Positions 8,157 through 15,999 of a DNA stretch of 64,000 bases are shown here, piece by piece (within the stretch, counting starts at the first letter, position 1; each line of letters starts with the position of its first letter). The notes below the pieces were generated by a model, which was given only the letters and a program-made list of their open reading frames with translations, made no database searches and had not been told where the DNA came from. Both the position numbers and the translations under genes were made by a program. This DNA comes from Variovorax sp. YR216 (GTDB lineage Bacteria; Pseudomonadota; Gammaproteobacteria; Burkholderiales; Burkholderiaceae_C): contig NZ_FNRO01000012.1 of assembly GCF_900107745.1 (NCBI RefSeq), forward strand, positions 1-64,000, written 5' to 3'.

Positions 8157-8483
8157 TTGTTCTACGAATTCCGAACCTATACCTGCGCTCCGGGCAAGCT
8201 GCCCGCCGTCCTCAAGCGCTTCGAGACGACCACCCTCGGGCTGTTCGAGAAGTACGGCATCCGCCGGGTGACGCCGGTCTTCACCGTGGCTGTCGGCGAG
8301 GACAACATGCAGGTCAAGTATGTGCTCCAGTGGGAATCGCACGAGGAGCGCGACCGCGCATGGGCGGCCTTCCGTGCCGACCCCGCCTGGCACAAGGCGG
8401 TGGCCGAGTCCGACAAGGACGGCCCGGCGGTCGTCAGGATCGCCAACGAACTGCTCGCGGCCGCGTTGCCGCTGGCCGGTTGA
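8157..8483 (+). CDS. NIPSNAP-family protein
   Basis: 108 residues, starting with TTG at 8157; the start is chosen because AAAGGAG (8143-8149) is correctly spaced and LFYEFRTYTC matches the family N-terminus. It carries the NIPSNAP pattern: the opening YEFRTYTC strand, KYGIRRVTPVFT, and YVLQWESHEERDRAWAAF with the typical Trp/Phe helix before DPAW. It is a second NIPSNAP in the cluster, distinct from that at 3407-3748, co-transcribed with the thiolase-like/DUF35 pair and the GntR gene. Its function is not established; a role as a small-molecule-binding accessory or isomerase-like factor is possible. Confidence 0.82.
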   Translation: MFYEFRTYTCAPGKLPAVLKRFETTTLGLFEKYGIRRVTPVFTVAVGEDNMQVKYVLQWESHEERDRAWAAFRADPAWHKAVAESDKDGPAVVRIANELLAAALPLAG

Positions 8484-8510
8484 ACGGGGCGAGGGGCTAG
8501 AATCCGCGCC

Positions 8511-9269
8511 GTGAGCCACGCCGACCTCCGCACGAAAGAAGCCTTCGAATCCTCCCTTGGGTTCGAGCCCATCGCACCCTCGCGCGCGTTCGAAGAGATC
8601 GCGGCGCAGATCCGCGACCTGGTGGCCACCGGCCGGCTCAAGCCCGGCGATCGCCTCCCGGCCGAGCGCGATCTTTCCGCCAAATTCAAGGTCAGCCGCA
8701 ACACCCTTCGCGAGGCGCTGCGCGCCCTCGAGTTGAGCGGAATGATCGAACTGCGCAAGGGCGCCGCCGGCGGCGCCTTCGTGCTTCCGGGCAACTCCGG
8801 CGTCGTCGTCAATGGCCTGCGTGATCTCTATCACCTCGGCGCCATCAAGCCCGAGCACCTCACGGAAGCGCGGGTGTGGCTCAGCGAGATCGTGGTGCGC
8901 GTGGCCTGCGAGCGCCTGACGGAAGAGGACCTGAAGGCACTCGAAGCCAACGTGGCGCAGGCCACCAAGGCCGACAAGGCCGGTAACTTCCAGGAACGCG
9001 CGGACCTGCACCGCGAGTTCCACAACCTGCTGGCCGCCGCCACCCGGAACCCCATCATCGAGATCACGATGGAAGGCGTGATGGAGGTGATGCGCGAGTT
9101 CGTCAAGGCCATCGGCCCAAGCGACAACCCCTATACCCTGCCCTCGCGCCGCCGGCTGATCAAGCACCTTCGTGCACGCGACGCCGATGCAGCGGTCGCC
9201 GAGATGAACAAGTTCCTGGAACGCCTGCAGGCGAACTACATGGAACTCTGGAACTCGCGCAAGCAGTAA
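8511..9269 (+). CDS. GntR-family regulator, FadR subfamily (FCD domain)
   Basis: 252 residues with a GTG start preceded by GAGGGG. The winged helix-turn-helix is at about 28-92 (GRLKPGDRLPAERDLSAKF, SRNTLREALRALELSG, GGAFV wing) and the all-helical FCD ligand-binding domain at about 110-240. FadR-subfamily members bind TGGT-N3-ACCA-type palindromes and let go when an acyl-CoA or carboxylate binds the FCD domain. It is the last gene of the operon from site 1, so it is probably autoregulated. Close in sequence to the regulator at 21687-22505 (both with REALRALELSG, a KAIGP segment and RLLKHLRARD/RLIKHLRARD). Confidence 0.92.
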   Translation: MSHADLRTKEAFESSLGFEPIAPSRAFEEIAAQIRDLVATGRLKPGDRLPAERDLSAKFKVSRNTLREALRALELSGMIELRKGAAGGAFVLPGNSGVVVNGLRDLYHLGAIKPEHLTEARVWLSEIVVRVACERLTEEDLKALEANVAQATKADKAGNFQERADLHREFHNLLAAATRNPIIEITMEGVMEVMREFVKAIGPSDNPYTLPSRRRLIKHLRARDADAAVAEMNKFLERLQANYMELWNSRKQ

Positions 9270-9270
9270 G

Positions 9271-10746
9271 TCACGCGGCTGCGGTCGCCGCGAATCGTCC
9301 CGCCCGCCTCCCCGACGTCACCGCCCAGCAGATGTGATGGCCGTTGCCGGCCAGAAGCACGCCGCCCTGCCCTGTGGCACCCGCCGCGTAGAGCCGGGGG
9401 ATCACGCTGTCATCCGATCGCAGCACCTGGTGCGAGGTATTGACCGCCAGCCCACCATCGGTGATCACGATCCTCGCTTCCAGTGGGCCGAGCGCATGCA
9501 GCGGTGACTGCCACCCTCTGTCCCGCAGGGTGCCTTCCAGCGCATCAGCCGGCAGGCCCATCGAACGGGCCAGGGCCGTTGGAGTCGCGCCAGTGCGATA
9601 GAGGTCCTTGCGATGCCGCCGGTAGTCCGCCAGGTACGCAAAGGCCACGCCCGGAGCGGTCGAGACATGGTGCGGCGGCCCCGAAAATTTGCGCGCGAGC
9701 GCATCGTCGAACAGCAGCCACGCCTGCCCACCCGGCTGCGCGGCAATGGCGAGGCCAGGTGCCTGCTGTTCATCCACGAAACGCTCGCCATCGCGGTTGA
9801 CCAGCAGGGCGCCGCTGCGCAGCAGGCTTGCCTCCGGCCCGAGCGACGCGGTCATGAAGGACATGACGAAGGGACGGAAGAGCGCGGGCGGCAGCGTCGC
9901 AAGCGCCAGCGCCATGAGCCTGCCGAGCGCCCATGAAGGCGGCAGCCGCTGCACGAGGCTCGGCTTCGCCGGCGCGCCGAAACGCAGGCCGGGGCCGAAG
10001 ACCACCTCGCCGTTGACGATGCGCGCGCCGATCGCTTCGGCCAGTCGATGGCCGTCGCCGGTCGCGGTCGGGTTGACACCCGGGATGTGTTCGAGCTCCG
10101 GCCGGAAGCGTGCCTTCAGCGCAGCGCCGTTGCTGTAGTCGCCCGAGCAGAGGACCACGCCACGCCGCGCGGCGATCTTCGTGCGCCGGCCGCCGACCAG
10201 CGCTTCGACGCCGCGCACTCCGCCGTCTTCCGCGCGGAGCAACTCGGTCACCTCTGCGCCGAGCAGTACTCGCTCGCCGCGGCGCTTTGCTTCCTTCGAC
10301 AGGTAGTACGGATACGCCCGCGAGTTTGGCAGCACGTTGTGCATGCGCGGATGGCGATGCGGCGGATCGGCGGTGGGCCCGTAGAAGCTCAACCCAAGGG
10401 ACATCAGCCAGTGCAGCGTATCGGCCGCGTTGTCCACGAGCAGACGCCGGAACGCACGATTCTCCTGAGAGGCGAACGGGCCCATGAAATGGTCCATGTC
10501 CTCGAAGTGTTCGTCGGGCGAATCGACGATACCGGCTCGCTGCTGCAGGCGGGAGCCGGCCGCATTGATGGAGCCAACGGACAGCCGGCTGCTGCCGCCC
10601 GGGATCGCGTTCTTCTCAAGCACCAGCACGCTGGCGCCCGCGGCTGCAGCCTCGATGGCAGCCGAGAGGCCGGAGGCGCCGCCGCCCATCACGACGACAT
10701 CGGCCGCCTCGACATCGCCCCCTTGGCGAGAGGACGGCCCGCTCAC
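9271..10746 (-). CDS. FAD-dependent oxidoreductase (fumarate reductase/KstD superfamily)
   Basis: 491 residues, shorter than the two KstD-like paralogues in the window and in a different subgroup. The Rossmann motif is VVMGGGASGLSAAIEAAAAG with VLEK, followed by PGGSSRLSVGSINAAG. The closing FAD-contact region is YAAGATGQGGVLLAGNGHHICWAVTSG. Probably a flavin-dependent dehydrogenase or enone reductase; the substrate is unknown. It is the last gene of the minus-strand operon amidohydrolase-cupin-EthD-FAD and overlaps the EthD gene by four bases (ATGA). It is convergent with the GntR gene, only one base apart. Confidence 0.82.
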   Translation of the reverse strand: MSGPSSRQGGDVEAADVVVMGGGASGLSAAIEAAAAGASVLVLEKNAIPGGSSRLSVGSINAAGSRLQQRAGIVDSPDEHFEDMDHFMGPFASQENRAFRRLLVDNAADTLHWLMSLGLSFYGPTADPPHRHPRMHNVLPNSRAYPYYLSKEAKRRGERVLLGAEVTELLRAEDGGVRGVEALVGGRRTKIAARRGVVLCSGDYSNGAALKARFRPELEHIPGVNPTATGDGHRLAEAIGARIVNGEVVFGPGLRFGAPAKPSLVQRLPPSWALGRLMALALATLPPALFRPFVMSFMTASLGPEASLLRSGALLVNRDGERFVDEQQAPGLAIAAQPGGQAWLLFDDALARKFSGPPHHVSTAPGVAFAYLADYRRHRKDLYRTGATPTALARSMGLPADALEGTLRDRGWQSPLHALGPLEARIVITDGGLAVNTSHQVLRSDDSVIPRLYAAGATGQGGVLLAGNGHHICWAVTSGRRAGRFAATAAA

Positions 10747-11420
10747 ACGATCTTCACTTCCTGCATCATGTACACGCCCACTGGCGCGAGCAGCGGGTCT
10801 TCGAAAACCAGCCGGTGCCCCGCGGCCGAAGCCAATGCCGCGCGCGCCGAGGCCTCATCGTCGAACCACAGCTCGCTCACCGCTTCGGCACCGGATGGAT
10901 CGCCCGACGGCACGCCAGCCGATACGGGATGGGCGCGGTCCACCACGAAGTTCTGAACGAAGCGGCAAGCGCCGGGCAGATCGCGGGCGGCGTCACGGTT
11001 CGTTGCCAGCCAGCGCTCACGCAAGCCGGCGGACGGGACATCGGCGCGACGGGTCGAAACCCACATCAGCTTGGTCGGCGCGACGGAGCCCGACATCAGT
11101 TCATCCGCTTCGATCACCAGGATGGTGATCCCGCCCTGGAACTTTGGAATGTCGAGCTTGCAGGCCGCGTACTCCGCCGAGGCGTCGGACACCTCCATCG
11201 CCGCGATGCTCGGAAAGGAGAGCTGCGCGATGCCGTCGATCGCCTGCACGGGCGAGTCCGGCGCCTCATGCAGCCGCTCGCGGATGTGGTTCTGACGATA
11301 GGTGCCAAGCCCGGGCAGTTTGGCCGCCAACGGCCCGTGCACGCCGAGCCAGTGGCTCGCGAACTGCGATGGCGTCACGTCCGCTCGCCGGCTGAACAAC
11401 GCACATCGATAGACCGTCAC
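10743..11420 (-). CDS. Duplicated EthD-domain protein
   Basis: 225 residues that divide into two ferredoxin-like EthD-type halves: residues about 1-105 (FSRRADVTPSQFASHWLGVH, GLGTYRQNHI) and about 112-222 (STRRADVPSAGLRERWLATN, LPGACRFVQNFV), each ending in a short strand with a conserved Glu-Leu-x-F-like segment. EthD was found in an ETBE-degrading cytochrome P450 operon and is required there by an unknown mechanism. Overlap of four bases with the flavoprotein gene and of four with the cupin gene marks translational coupling. A comparable EthD-type gene precedes the flavoprotein at 38678. Confidence 0.75.
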   Translation of the reverse strand: MTVYRCALFSRRADVTPSQFASHWLGVHGPLAAKLPGLGTYRQNHIRERLHEAPDSPVQAIDGIAQLSFPSIAAMEVSDASAEYAACKLDIPKFQGGITILVIEADELMSGSVAPTKLMWVSTRRADVPSAGLRERWLATNRDAARDLPGACRFVQNFVVDRAHPVSAGVPSGDPSGAEAVSELWFDDEASARAALASAAGHRLVFEDPLLAPVGVYMMQEVKIV

Positions 11421-11818
11421 TTGAGTTCCTTGCCCGCATGCTCCCCCTCGAGGAAGCGATTGGGCTTGAGGAAGAAAGACAGCACCAGCGCGCCGCCGGG
11501 CGAACGCGCCAGGTGCCGGTTGCCCTTGGGACGCCAGACGTAGTCGCCCTCGCGCACCTCGCCCTCGTCGTCGACGATGCTGCCCTCGAGCACGTAGGTC
11601 TGCTCGACCTCCACATGCTCGTGCAGCGGCAACTGCGTGCCCGGCTGCCAGCGGAACAGCGCCGTCAGCAGGCCGCTGGCGTCGTCCTGCATCAGCACCT
11701 TCATCTCGATGCCGGGCGTGGGTGTGGGCTTCCAGGGCAGGCCCGCCACGTCCACATAGCGTGAAGCATCCGTCGCCAGCCCATCGTGCCCGGGATGGAA
11801 GGGCGTGAAGGCCGTCAT
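11417..11818 (-). CDS. Cupin-domain protein (ChrR-like)
   Basis: 133 residues forming a single cupin barrel. The metal-binding motif 1 is visible as LPLHEHVEVEQTYVLEG (two His plus Glu) and motif 2 as GDYVWRPKGNRH. The N-terminal half (residues about 20-60, VAGLPWKPTPTPGIEMKVL) resembles the ChrR cupin branch. Members may be metal-dependent dioxygenases, isomerases or binding proteins; no substrate can be assigned. It sits between an amidohydrolase (7-bp gap) and an EthD gene (4-bp overlap) in one operon. Confidence 0.82.
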   Translation of the reverse strand: MTAFTPFHPGHDGLATDASRYVDVAGLPWKPTPTPGIEMKVLMQDDASGLLTALFRWQPGTQLPLHEHVEVEQTYVLEGSIVDDEGEVREGDYVWRPKGNRHLARSPGGALVLSFFLKPNRFLEGEHAGKELK

Positions 11819-11825
11819 CGCCCGG

Positions 11826-13058
11826 TCAGAACTGGTAGCCGTACTTGGCGGCGACTTCCTTGAAGCCGAACACGCGCGCGGCGTTCTCGCCCAGCACCTT
11901 GCGGCGCGACACCTCGCTCATATGGCCCATCTGCCGTTCGATGGCCTGGGCCGAGTGCGGCCAGGTGCCTTCGTGGTGCGGATAGTCGTTGGCCCACATG
12001 AAGTTGTCCTGCAGGCCGTGCTCCTCCATCAGGCCGAGGCCTGCGCGGTCCTCGCCGAAGGTCGCGAAGCCGCGCGCCTTGAAGTAGTCGGAAGGCAGCA
12101 TCTTCAGCTTCGGGCGGACCCAGAAGTGGTGCTTCAGATAGGCCTCGTCCATTGCGTCGAGCATCCATGGCACCCAGCCGATCCCGGCCTCGACACTGCC
12201 GAAGCGCAGTTCGGGGAAGCGCTCCGCAACACCCGAGGCACAGATGTTCACCAGCGGTTCCAGCGTCGGCGACAGCGAGTGCACGACGTAGTTCACAACC
12301 GCACCGCCATTGCCGCGCGTGGTGCGCGGGTCCTTGCCGGTGGAAACGTGGAACGTGGCCGGCACGCCCGCCTCGACGAATCGGGCCCACATCGGGTCGA
12401 ATTCGACCTTGTTGTAGTTGAGCTCGTTGGTCTTGGGTGGGCCGAAGAGCGGCTTGCAAGGCAGCGTGAAGTGACGGAAACCGAGCTTCAGGCAACGGTC
12501 GATTTCCTTGAGCGTCGCCTCGATGTTGCCGGTGGCCAGCGCCGCGGCGGGCGACAGGCGTTCGACGTGGGGGCCGAAGTTCTCCCAGGCCCAGGTGTTG
12601 TAGACCTCGCACTGCGCATGGGCAAAGTCAGGGTCGAACGTGTACCACATGCCCAGGCCCTTGCCCGGGAAGATGATCTCGCCGTCGATGCCGTCGAGCT
12701 CCAGATCGTGCAGCCGCTGCTCGACGCTCGGACCGCGCTCGGATGCGGTGGCGCCTGCCTTGGAGCGGGCCAGGTCCTCGCCCTCCAGCTTGGCAAGGAT
12801 CAGGCGATCGGGCTGCTCCGACGCTTCCATCTTGCGCCACTGCACGCCCTTCTCGTCGATCCACACCTTGGGCAGGCGGTCGCGGTACTTGGCATCGATG
12901 CGCTCGGCCCACAGGTTGCCCGGCTCGTTGGCATGCGTGTCCGCCGAGATCATCAGGTACTTGTTGGCGGCTCCGGGCTGAGGCGACTTCTCCCAGCCGG
13001 CGGAGCCGGGGGTGTTCAGGCGCCATTGATTGGCTTCGTTGACGACGATCTCGGTCAT
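11826..13058 (-). CDS. Amidohydrolase-family metal-dependent hydrolase (TIM barrel)
   Basis: 410 residues from the ATG at 13058, preceded by a GAGGA box; an upstream in-frame ATG at 13121 falls inside the operator and is rejected. Amidohydrolase_2-type signature: ISADTHANEP at the N-terminus (Asp-x-His metal site), a histidine in TFHVST near mid-protein, and ANDYPHHEGTWPHS near the C-terminus, where Asp and His complete the site. Homologues hydrolyse or decarboxylate ring compounds, or open lactones. It is the first gene of the operon down to 9271 and the only one in the window preceded by two operators. Confidence 0.82.
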   Translation of the reverse strand: MTEIVVNEANQWRLNTPGSAGWEKSPQPGAANKYLMISADTHANEPGNLWAERIDAKYRDRLPKVWIDEKGVQWRKMEASEQPDRLILAKLEGEDLARSKAGATASERGPSVEQRLHDLELDGIDGEIIFPGKGLGMWYTFDPDFAHAQCEVYNTWAWENFGPHVERLSPAAALATGNIEATLKEIDRCLKLGFRHFTLPCKPLFGPPKTNELNYNKVEFDPMWARFVEAGVPATFHVSTGKDPRTTRGNGGAVVNYVVHSLSPTLEPLVNICASGVAERFPELRFGSVEAGIGWVPWMLDAMDEAYLKHHFWVRPKLKMLPSDYFKARGFATFGEDRAGLGLMEEHGLQDNFMWANDYPHHEGTWPHSAQAIERQMGHMSEVSRRKVLGENAARVFGFKEVAAKYGYQF

Positions 13059-13087
13059 GACGGGGGTCCTCGGTGGGATTGTGTGGA

Positions 13088-13098
13088 AGGTTGAACCA
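13088..13098. promoter_or_regulatory. FadR-type operator, one mismatch (site 2a)
   Basis: AGGTTGAACCA, a one-mismatch version of TGGT-N3-ACCA. Its centre is 22 bp (two helical turns) from that of site 2b, so two dimers would lie on the same DNA face. Confidence 0.6.
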
Positions 13099-13109
13099 CT
13101 AGATTTGAA

Positions 13110-13120
13110 TGGTTTGACCA
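13110..13120. promoter_or_regulatory. FadR-type operator (site 2b)
   Basis: TGGTTTGACCA, perfect half sites, upstream of the amidohydrolase operon and downstream of the GntR gene that ends at 13187. This pair is the only operator location that is not at a divergent gene junction. Confidence 0.8.
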
Positions 13121-13186
13121 TTCTAAACAGCGAAAAACCCCTGTCAAGCCCCGAAGCGAGGCGAGCCCACGTAAAGCGGGCCGGAA

Positions 13187-13945
13187 TCAGCGTGTCTTCT
13201 TGGGAGCCGGCGCCGGCTCTGCAGTGGGCACGGCGTCCATGCCCTCCTGCACGATCGTCAGGTATTCGTCCATGCCCTTGGCCGCGGCCTTCGCGTCGCG
13301 CGCCCGCATCGCCTTGAGGATGCGGCGGCGCACCGGGACCAGTTCAGGGCGCGCCTTGCGCCCGGTGCGGTCGATCACGTAGCGGATGATGTCCGACAGC
13401 GAATCCACCAGCATCGCGAGCACCTCGTTGCGCGTGGCGCGGGCGATCAGGCCGAAGAAGCGCACGCCCTCGTCGGCGCGCTGGAGAAGGTCCTCGCTCT
13501 TCTCGATCTCCGTCATGTTCTGCTCGATGGCGGCAAAGTCTTCCTCTGTGGCGCGCTCGCAGGCCAGCTCGATCACCATGCCATTGATCAGCCGCCGCGC
13601 TTCGGCCAAGCCAGCCAGCGACACGCGGCCGAGGATCATCAGGTCCTGCAGCGACTGGGTGAGCAGCGCCGGGTTGCCGTCACGGATGAAAGCGCCGCCC
13701 TTCACACCCTTCTGCAGGGAAACGACGCCGGAGATCTCGAGCGTGCGCAACGCCTCTCGCACCGCCGGCCGACTGACCTGAAACTCCACCGCCAGGTCGC
13801 GTTCGGCCGGCAGCTTGTCGCCGGGCTTGAGCACGCCGGAAGCGAGGCGCTTTCGGATCTGCTCGCAGATCTCCTCGAAGACGCGGCGCGTCTTCACCTC
13901 CTGGAAGGACAGCTGCGGAATGGGTTGCATGACTGGGCTCGACAT
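13187..13945 (-). CDS. GntR-family regulator, FadR subfamily (FCD domain)
   Basis: 252 residues from the ATG at 13945; an alternative ATG at 13930 would remove five residues. The winged helix lies at about 16-80 (RRVFEEICEQIRKRL, PAERDLAVEFQVSRPAVREALRTLEISG, GGAFIRDG) and the FCD domain at about 95-240. The C-terminal half, ARPELVPVRRRILKAMRARD, matches the FCD half of the flavin reductase fusion at 5492-6448 and suggests common ancestry of these sensor domains. It is transcribed away from the operon starting at 14037, with an operator in between, and stands directly upstream of the tandem operators, so both autoregulation and control of neighbours are likely. Confidence 0.92.
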   Translation of the reverse strand: MSSPVMQPIPQLSFQEVKTRRVFEEICEQIRKRLASGVLKPGDKLPAERDLAVEFQVSRPAVREALRTLEISGVVSLQKGVKGGAFIRDGNPALLTQSLQDLMILGRVSLAGLAEARRLINGMVIELACERATEEDFAAIEQNMTEIEKSEDLLQRADEGVRFFGLIARATRNEVLAMLVDSLSDIIRYVIDRTGRKARPELVPVRRRILKAMRARDAKAAAKGMDEYLTIVQEGMDAVPTAEPAPAPKKTR

Positions 13946-14012
13946 AGTTGTGTTGACCGAGGATAGCCCAAGGACACCAAGGGCCGGACTGCTCAATCTC
14001 ATGGACTTGCAA

Positions 14013-14023
14013 TGGACTGACCA
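14013..14023. promoter_or_regulatory. FadR-type operator, one mismatch (site 3)
   Basis: TGGACTGACCA between divergent genes at 13945 (-) and 14037 (+). It has one mismatch in the left half site. TTGCAA (14007-14012) precedes it like a -35 element. Confidence 0.65.
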
Positions 14024-14036
14024 TTACACTCCACTA

Positions 14037-14876
14037 ATGGCCACCCCTCCCCAGATCCACCAGACTCCCGCCGGCCGCGTGCTGGTCTTTGATTCCGCCA
14101 CCTATGTCGAAAGCCACGTGGCCCACGCACCCGACACCGGCGGCGACGTGGTCGTCAACGCCTCGTACAGCGGCGTGCTGTGCGCACGCATGGTGATGCT
14201 CGCGCGGCCGCAGGCCGTCATCGGGCTGGACTGCGCCATCGGCAAGGACGGCGCAGGCATCGCGGGCCTTTGGTACTACGAGGCGCTCGGCGTGCCCGCT
14301 GCCGCAGCCGACGTGATGACCGCCGAGATGGGCAATGGCGCCGACCTGTACGACCACGGCGTCGTCAGCCGCGCGAACGACGCGGCGCAGGCGCTGGGCA
14401 TCGTGCCGGGCATGGCGGTGCGCGATGCAGCGCGGTGCATGCTGACGGGCGAGAACAAGCCCGCGGCCTTCGATCCCGCGCGTCGCCTGGTGGTCCATAC
14501 GGCCGACAGCGGCCGCAGCATCGTGTGCACCGATTCCATCGCCTATGCGCTGCCGGAGGACCGCGAGCGCAATGTGCTGTGCACCGCCGGCCACACCGGG
14601 CGCAGCGTCGTCGGCTACTTCCGCGACTTCCGCCCGTGGGCCTTCATCTGCTCAGACGGCGGCGGCGGCAAGAACGACAGCGGCCTGAGTGCGCTCGAAG
14701 CTGTGGAACCCGACGGCATCGCCGGCGCGAGCGTGAGTGCGCTCACCGCACGCATGGGCGACGGCCAGAGCACGTATTTCGACGGCGTGATCAGCGCCGC
14801 CAACCGCATCGCCCGCGACAAGGGCGTGCGTGTCGGGCAGTCCGCCCGCGAGGCCGCCTTGCTGCTGCTGGCCTGA
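14037..14876 (+). CDS. Unrecognised protein made of two homologous halves
   Basis: 279 residues of a family I do not recognise. The protein is an internal duplication: residues about 38-135 and about 178-276 align along their length, for example SGVLCARMVML against TGRSVVGYFRD, IGKDGAGIAGL against GGKNDSGLSAL, AEMGNGADLYDHGVVSRAND against ARMGDGQSTYFDGVISAANR, and GIVPGMAVRDAA against GVRVGQSAREAA. No signal peptide or membrane segment is seen. It has conserved Asp, Asn and Gly runs that could form an active site between halves. It starts an operon with an alpha-methylacyl-CoA racemase and an MFS carrier, so a role in processing the same acid or its CoA ester is likely. Confidence 0.75.
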   Translation: MATPPQIHQTPAGRVLVFDSATYVESHVAHAPDTGGDVVVNASYSGVLCARMVMLARPQAVIGLDCAIGKDGAGIAGLWYYEALGVPAAAADVMTAEMGNGADLYDHGVVSRANDAAQALGIVPGMAVRDAARCMLTGENKPAAFDPARRLVVHTADSGRSIVCTDSIAYALPEDRERNVLCTAGHTGRSVVGYFRDFRPWAFICSDGGGGKNDSGLSALEAVEPDGIAGASVSALTARMGDGQSTYFDGVISAANRIARDKGVRVGQSAREAALLLLA

Positions 14877-14901
14877 ACTTTCCAACCCCTGGAGAAACTG
14901 G

Positions 14902-15999
14902 ATGAAGCCCGAATCCCCTTCCGGCCCCTTGCGCGGCCTGCGTGTCGTCGAATTCGCCGGCATCGGCCCCGGCCCGTTTGCCTGCATGCTGCTGTCCGAC
15001 ATGGGCGCGGATGTCGTCACCATCGACCGGCCCGGCAAGAAGCTGGGCGAGCCGCACAACATCACCGGCCGTGGACGCAGCGTGGTGCTGGCCGACCTGA
15101 AGGACGCCACCGCGCACGAGCAGGTCTTCCAGTTGCTGGAGAAGGCCGACGTGCTGATCGAAGGCTATCGCCCCGGCGTGATGGAGCGCCTCGGCTTCGG
15201 CCCCGATGCCGTGCTCGCGCGCAATCCGCGCATCGTCTATGGCCGCATGACGGGCTGGGGCCAGGAAGGGCCGCTCGCGCACGCTGCGGGGCACGATCTC
15301 AACTACATCGCCATCAGCGGTGCGTTGCACGCGATCGGCCCCAAGGACGGTGCGCCCGTGCCGCCGCTGAACCTGATCGGCGACTACGGCGGCGGCAGCC
15401 TCTACCTGATCGTCGGTGTGCTGGCCGCGCTGCGCGAAGCAAGCCTTTCCGGCCGAGGCCAGGTGGTGGACGCAGCGATGTCCGACGGAGCGGCCTCGCT
15501 CATGACCAATTTCGTGAGCCAGCAGATGCGCGGCGTGTTCGGCGAAACGCGGGGCAGCAACCTGCTGGACGGCGGCGCGCCCTACTACCGCGTGTACGAG
15601 ACCGCCGACGGCGAGCATGTCACCCTGGGCGCCATCGAGCCGCAGTTCTTCTCGGAGTTCTGCGAGCGCGTGGGCGTGCCGTCCGAGCTGCATCGCGCGC
15701 AGAACGATCGTGCGCAATGGCCGCGGCTGCACGATGAGTTCGCCCGCATCTTCCGGCAGAAGACGCAGGCGGAATGGACGGCCGCACTGGGGGGCACCGA
15801 TGTGTGCTTCGCTCCCGTGCTGCCCCTGTCGCGGGCGCAGGCGCATCCGCACAACCGCGCGCGCAACACCTTCGTCGAGGTCGAGGGCGTGCGCCAGCCC
15901 GCGCCCGCGCCGCGCTTCTCCCGCACGCCTTCGCAGATCCAGGGACCGGCGCCGAAACAGCCGACGCCATTGGCCGACGTGCGCGCACGCTGGCAATGA
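14902..15999 (+). CDS. Alpha-methylacyl-CoA racemase-like CaiB/BaiF protein
   Basis: 365 residues, CoA-transferase III fold. The ATG at 14902 follows CTGGAGAAA. The residues used by the mycobacterial racemase MCR are kept: His131 in GHDLNY, Asp161 in GDYGGG and Glu246 in GAIEPQF. This combination marks alpha-methylacyl-CoA racemases, which interconvert R and S 2-methylacyl-CoAs so that stereospecific beta-oxidation enzymes can act on isoprenoid and sterol side chains, rather than formyl-CoA-type transferases. The stop codon overlaps the start of the MFS gene. A second racemase lies at 36180-37328. Confidence 0.87.
   Translation: MKPESPSGPLRGLRVVEFAGIGPGPFACMLLSDMGADVVTIDRPGKKLGEPHNITGRGRSVVLADLKDATAHEQVFQLLEKADVLIEGYRPGVMERLGFGPDAVLARNPRIVYGRMTGWGQEGPLAHAAGHDLNYIAISGALHAIGPKDGAPVPPLNLIGDYGGGSLYLIVGVLAALREASLSGRGQVVDAAMSDGAASLMTNFVSQQMRGVFGETRGSNLLDGGAPYYRVYETADGEHVTLGAIEPQFFSEFCERVGVPSELHRAQNDRAQWPRLHDEFARIFRQKTQAEWTAALGGTDVCFAPVLPLSRAQAHPHNRARNTFVEVEGVRQPAPAPRFSRTPSQIQGPAPKQPTPLADVRARWQ

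Noticed and set aside
13059-13121. Longer amidohydrolase starting at ATG 13121
   Set aside because: That ATG lies in the operator and the added residues are unlike the family; ATG 13058 has a ribosome-binding site.
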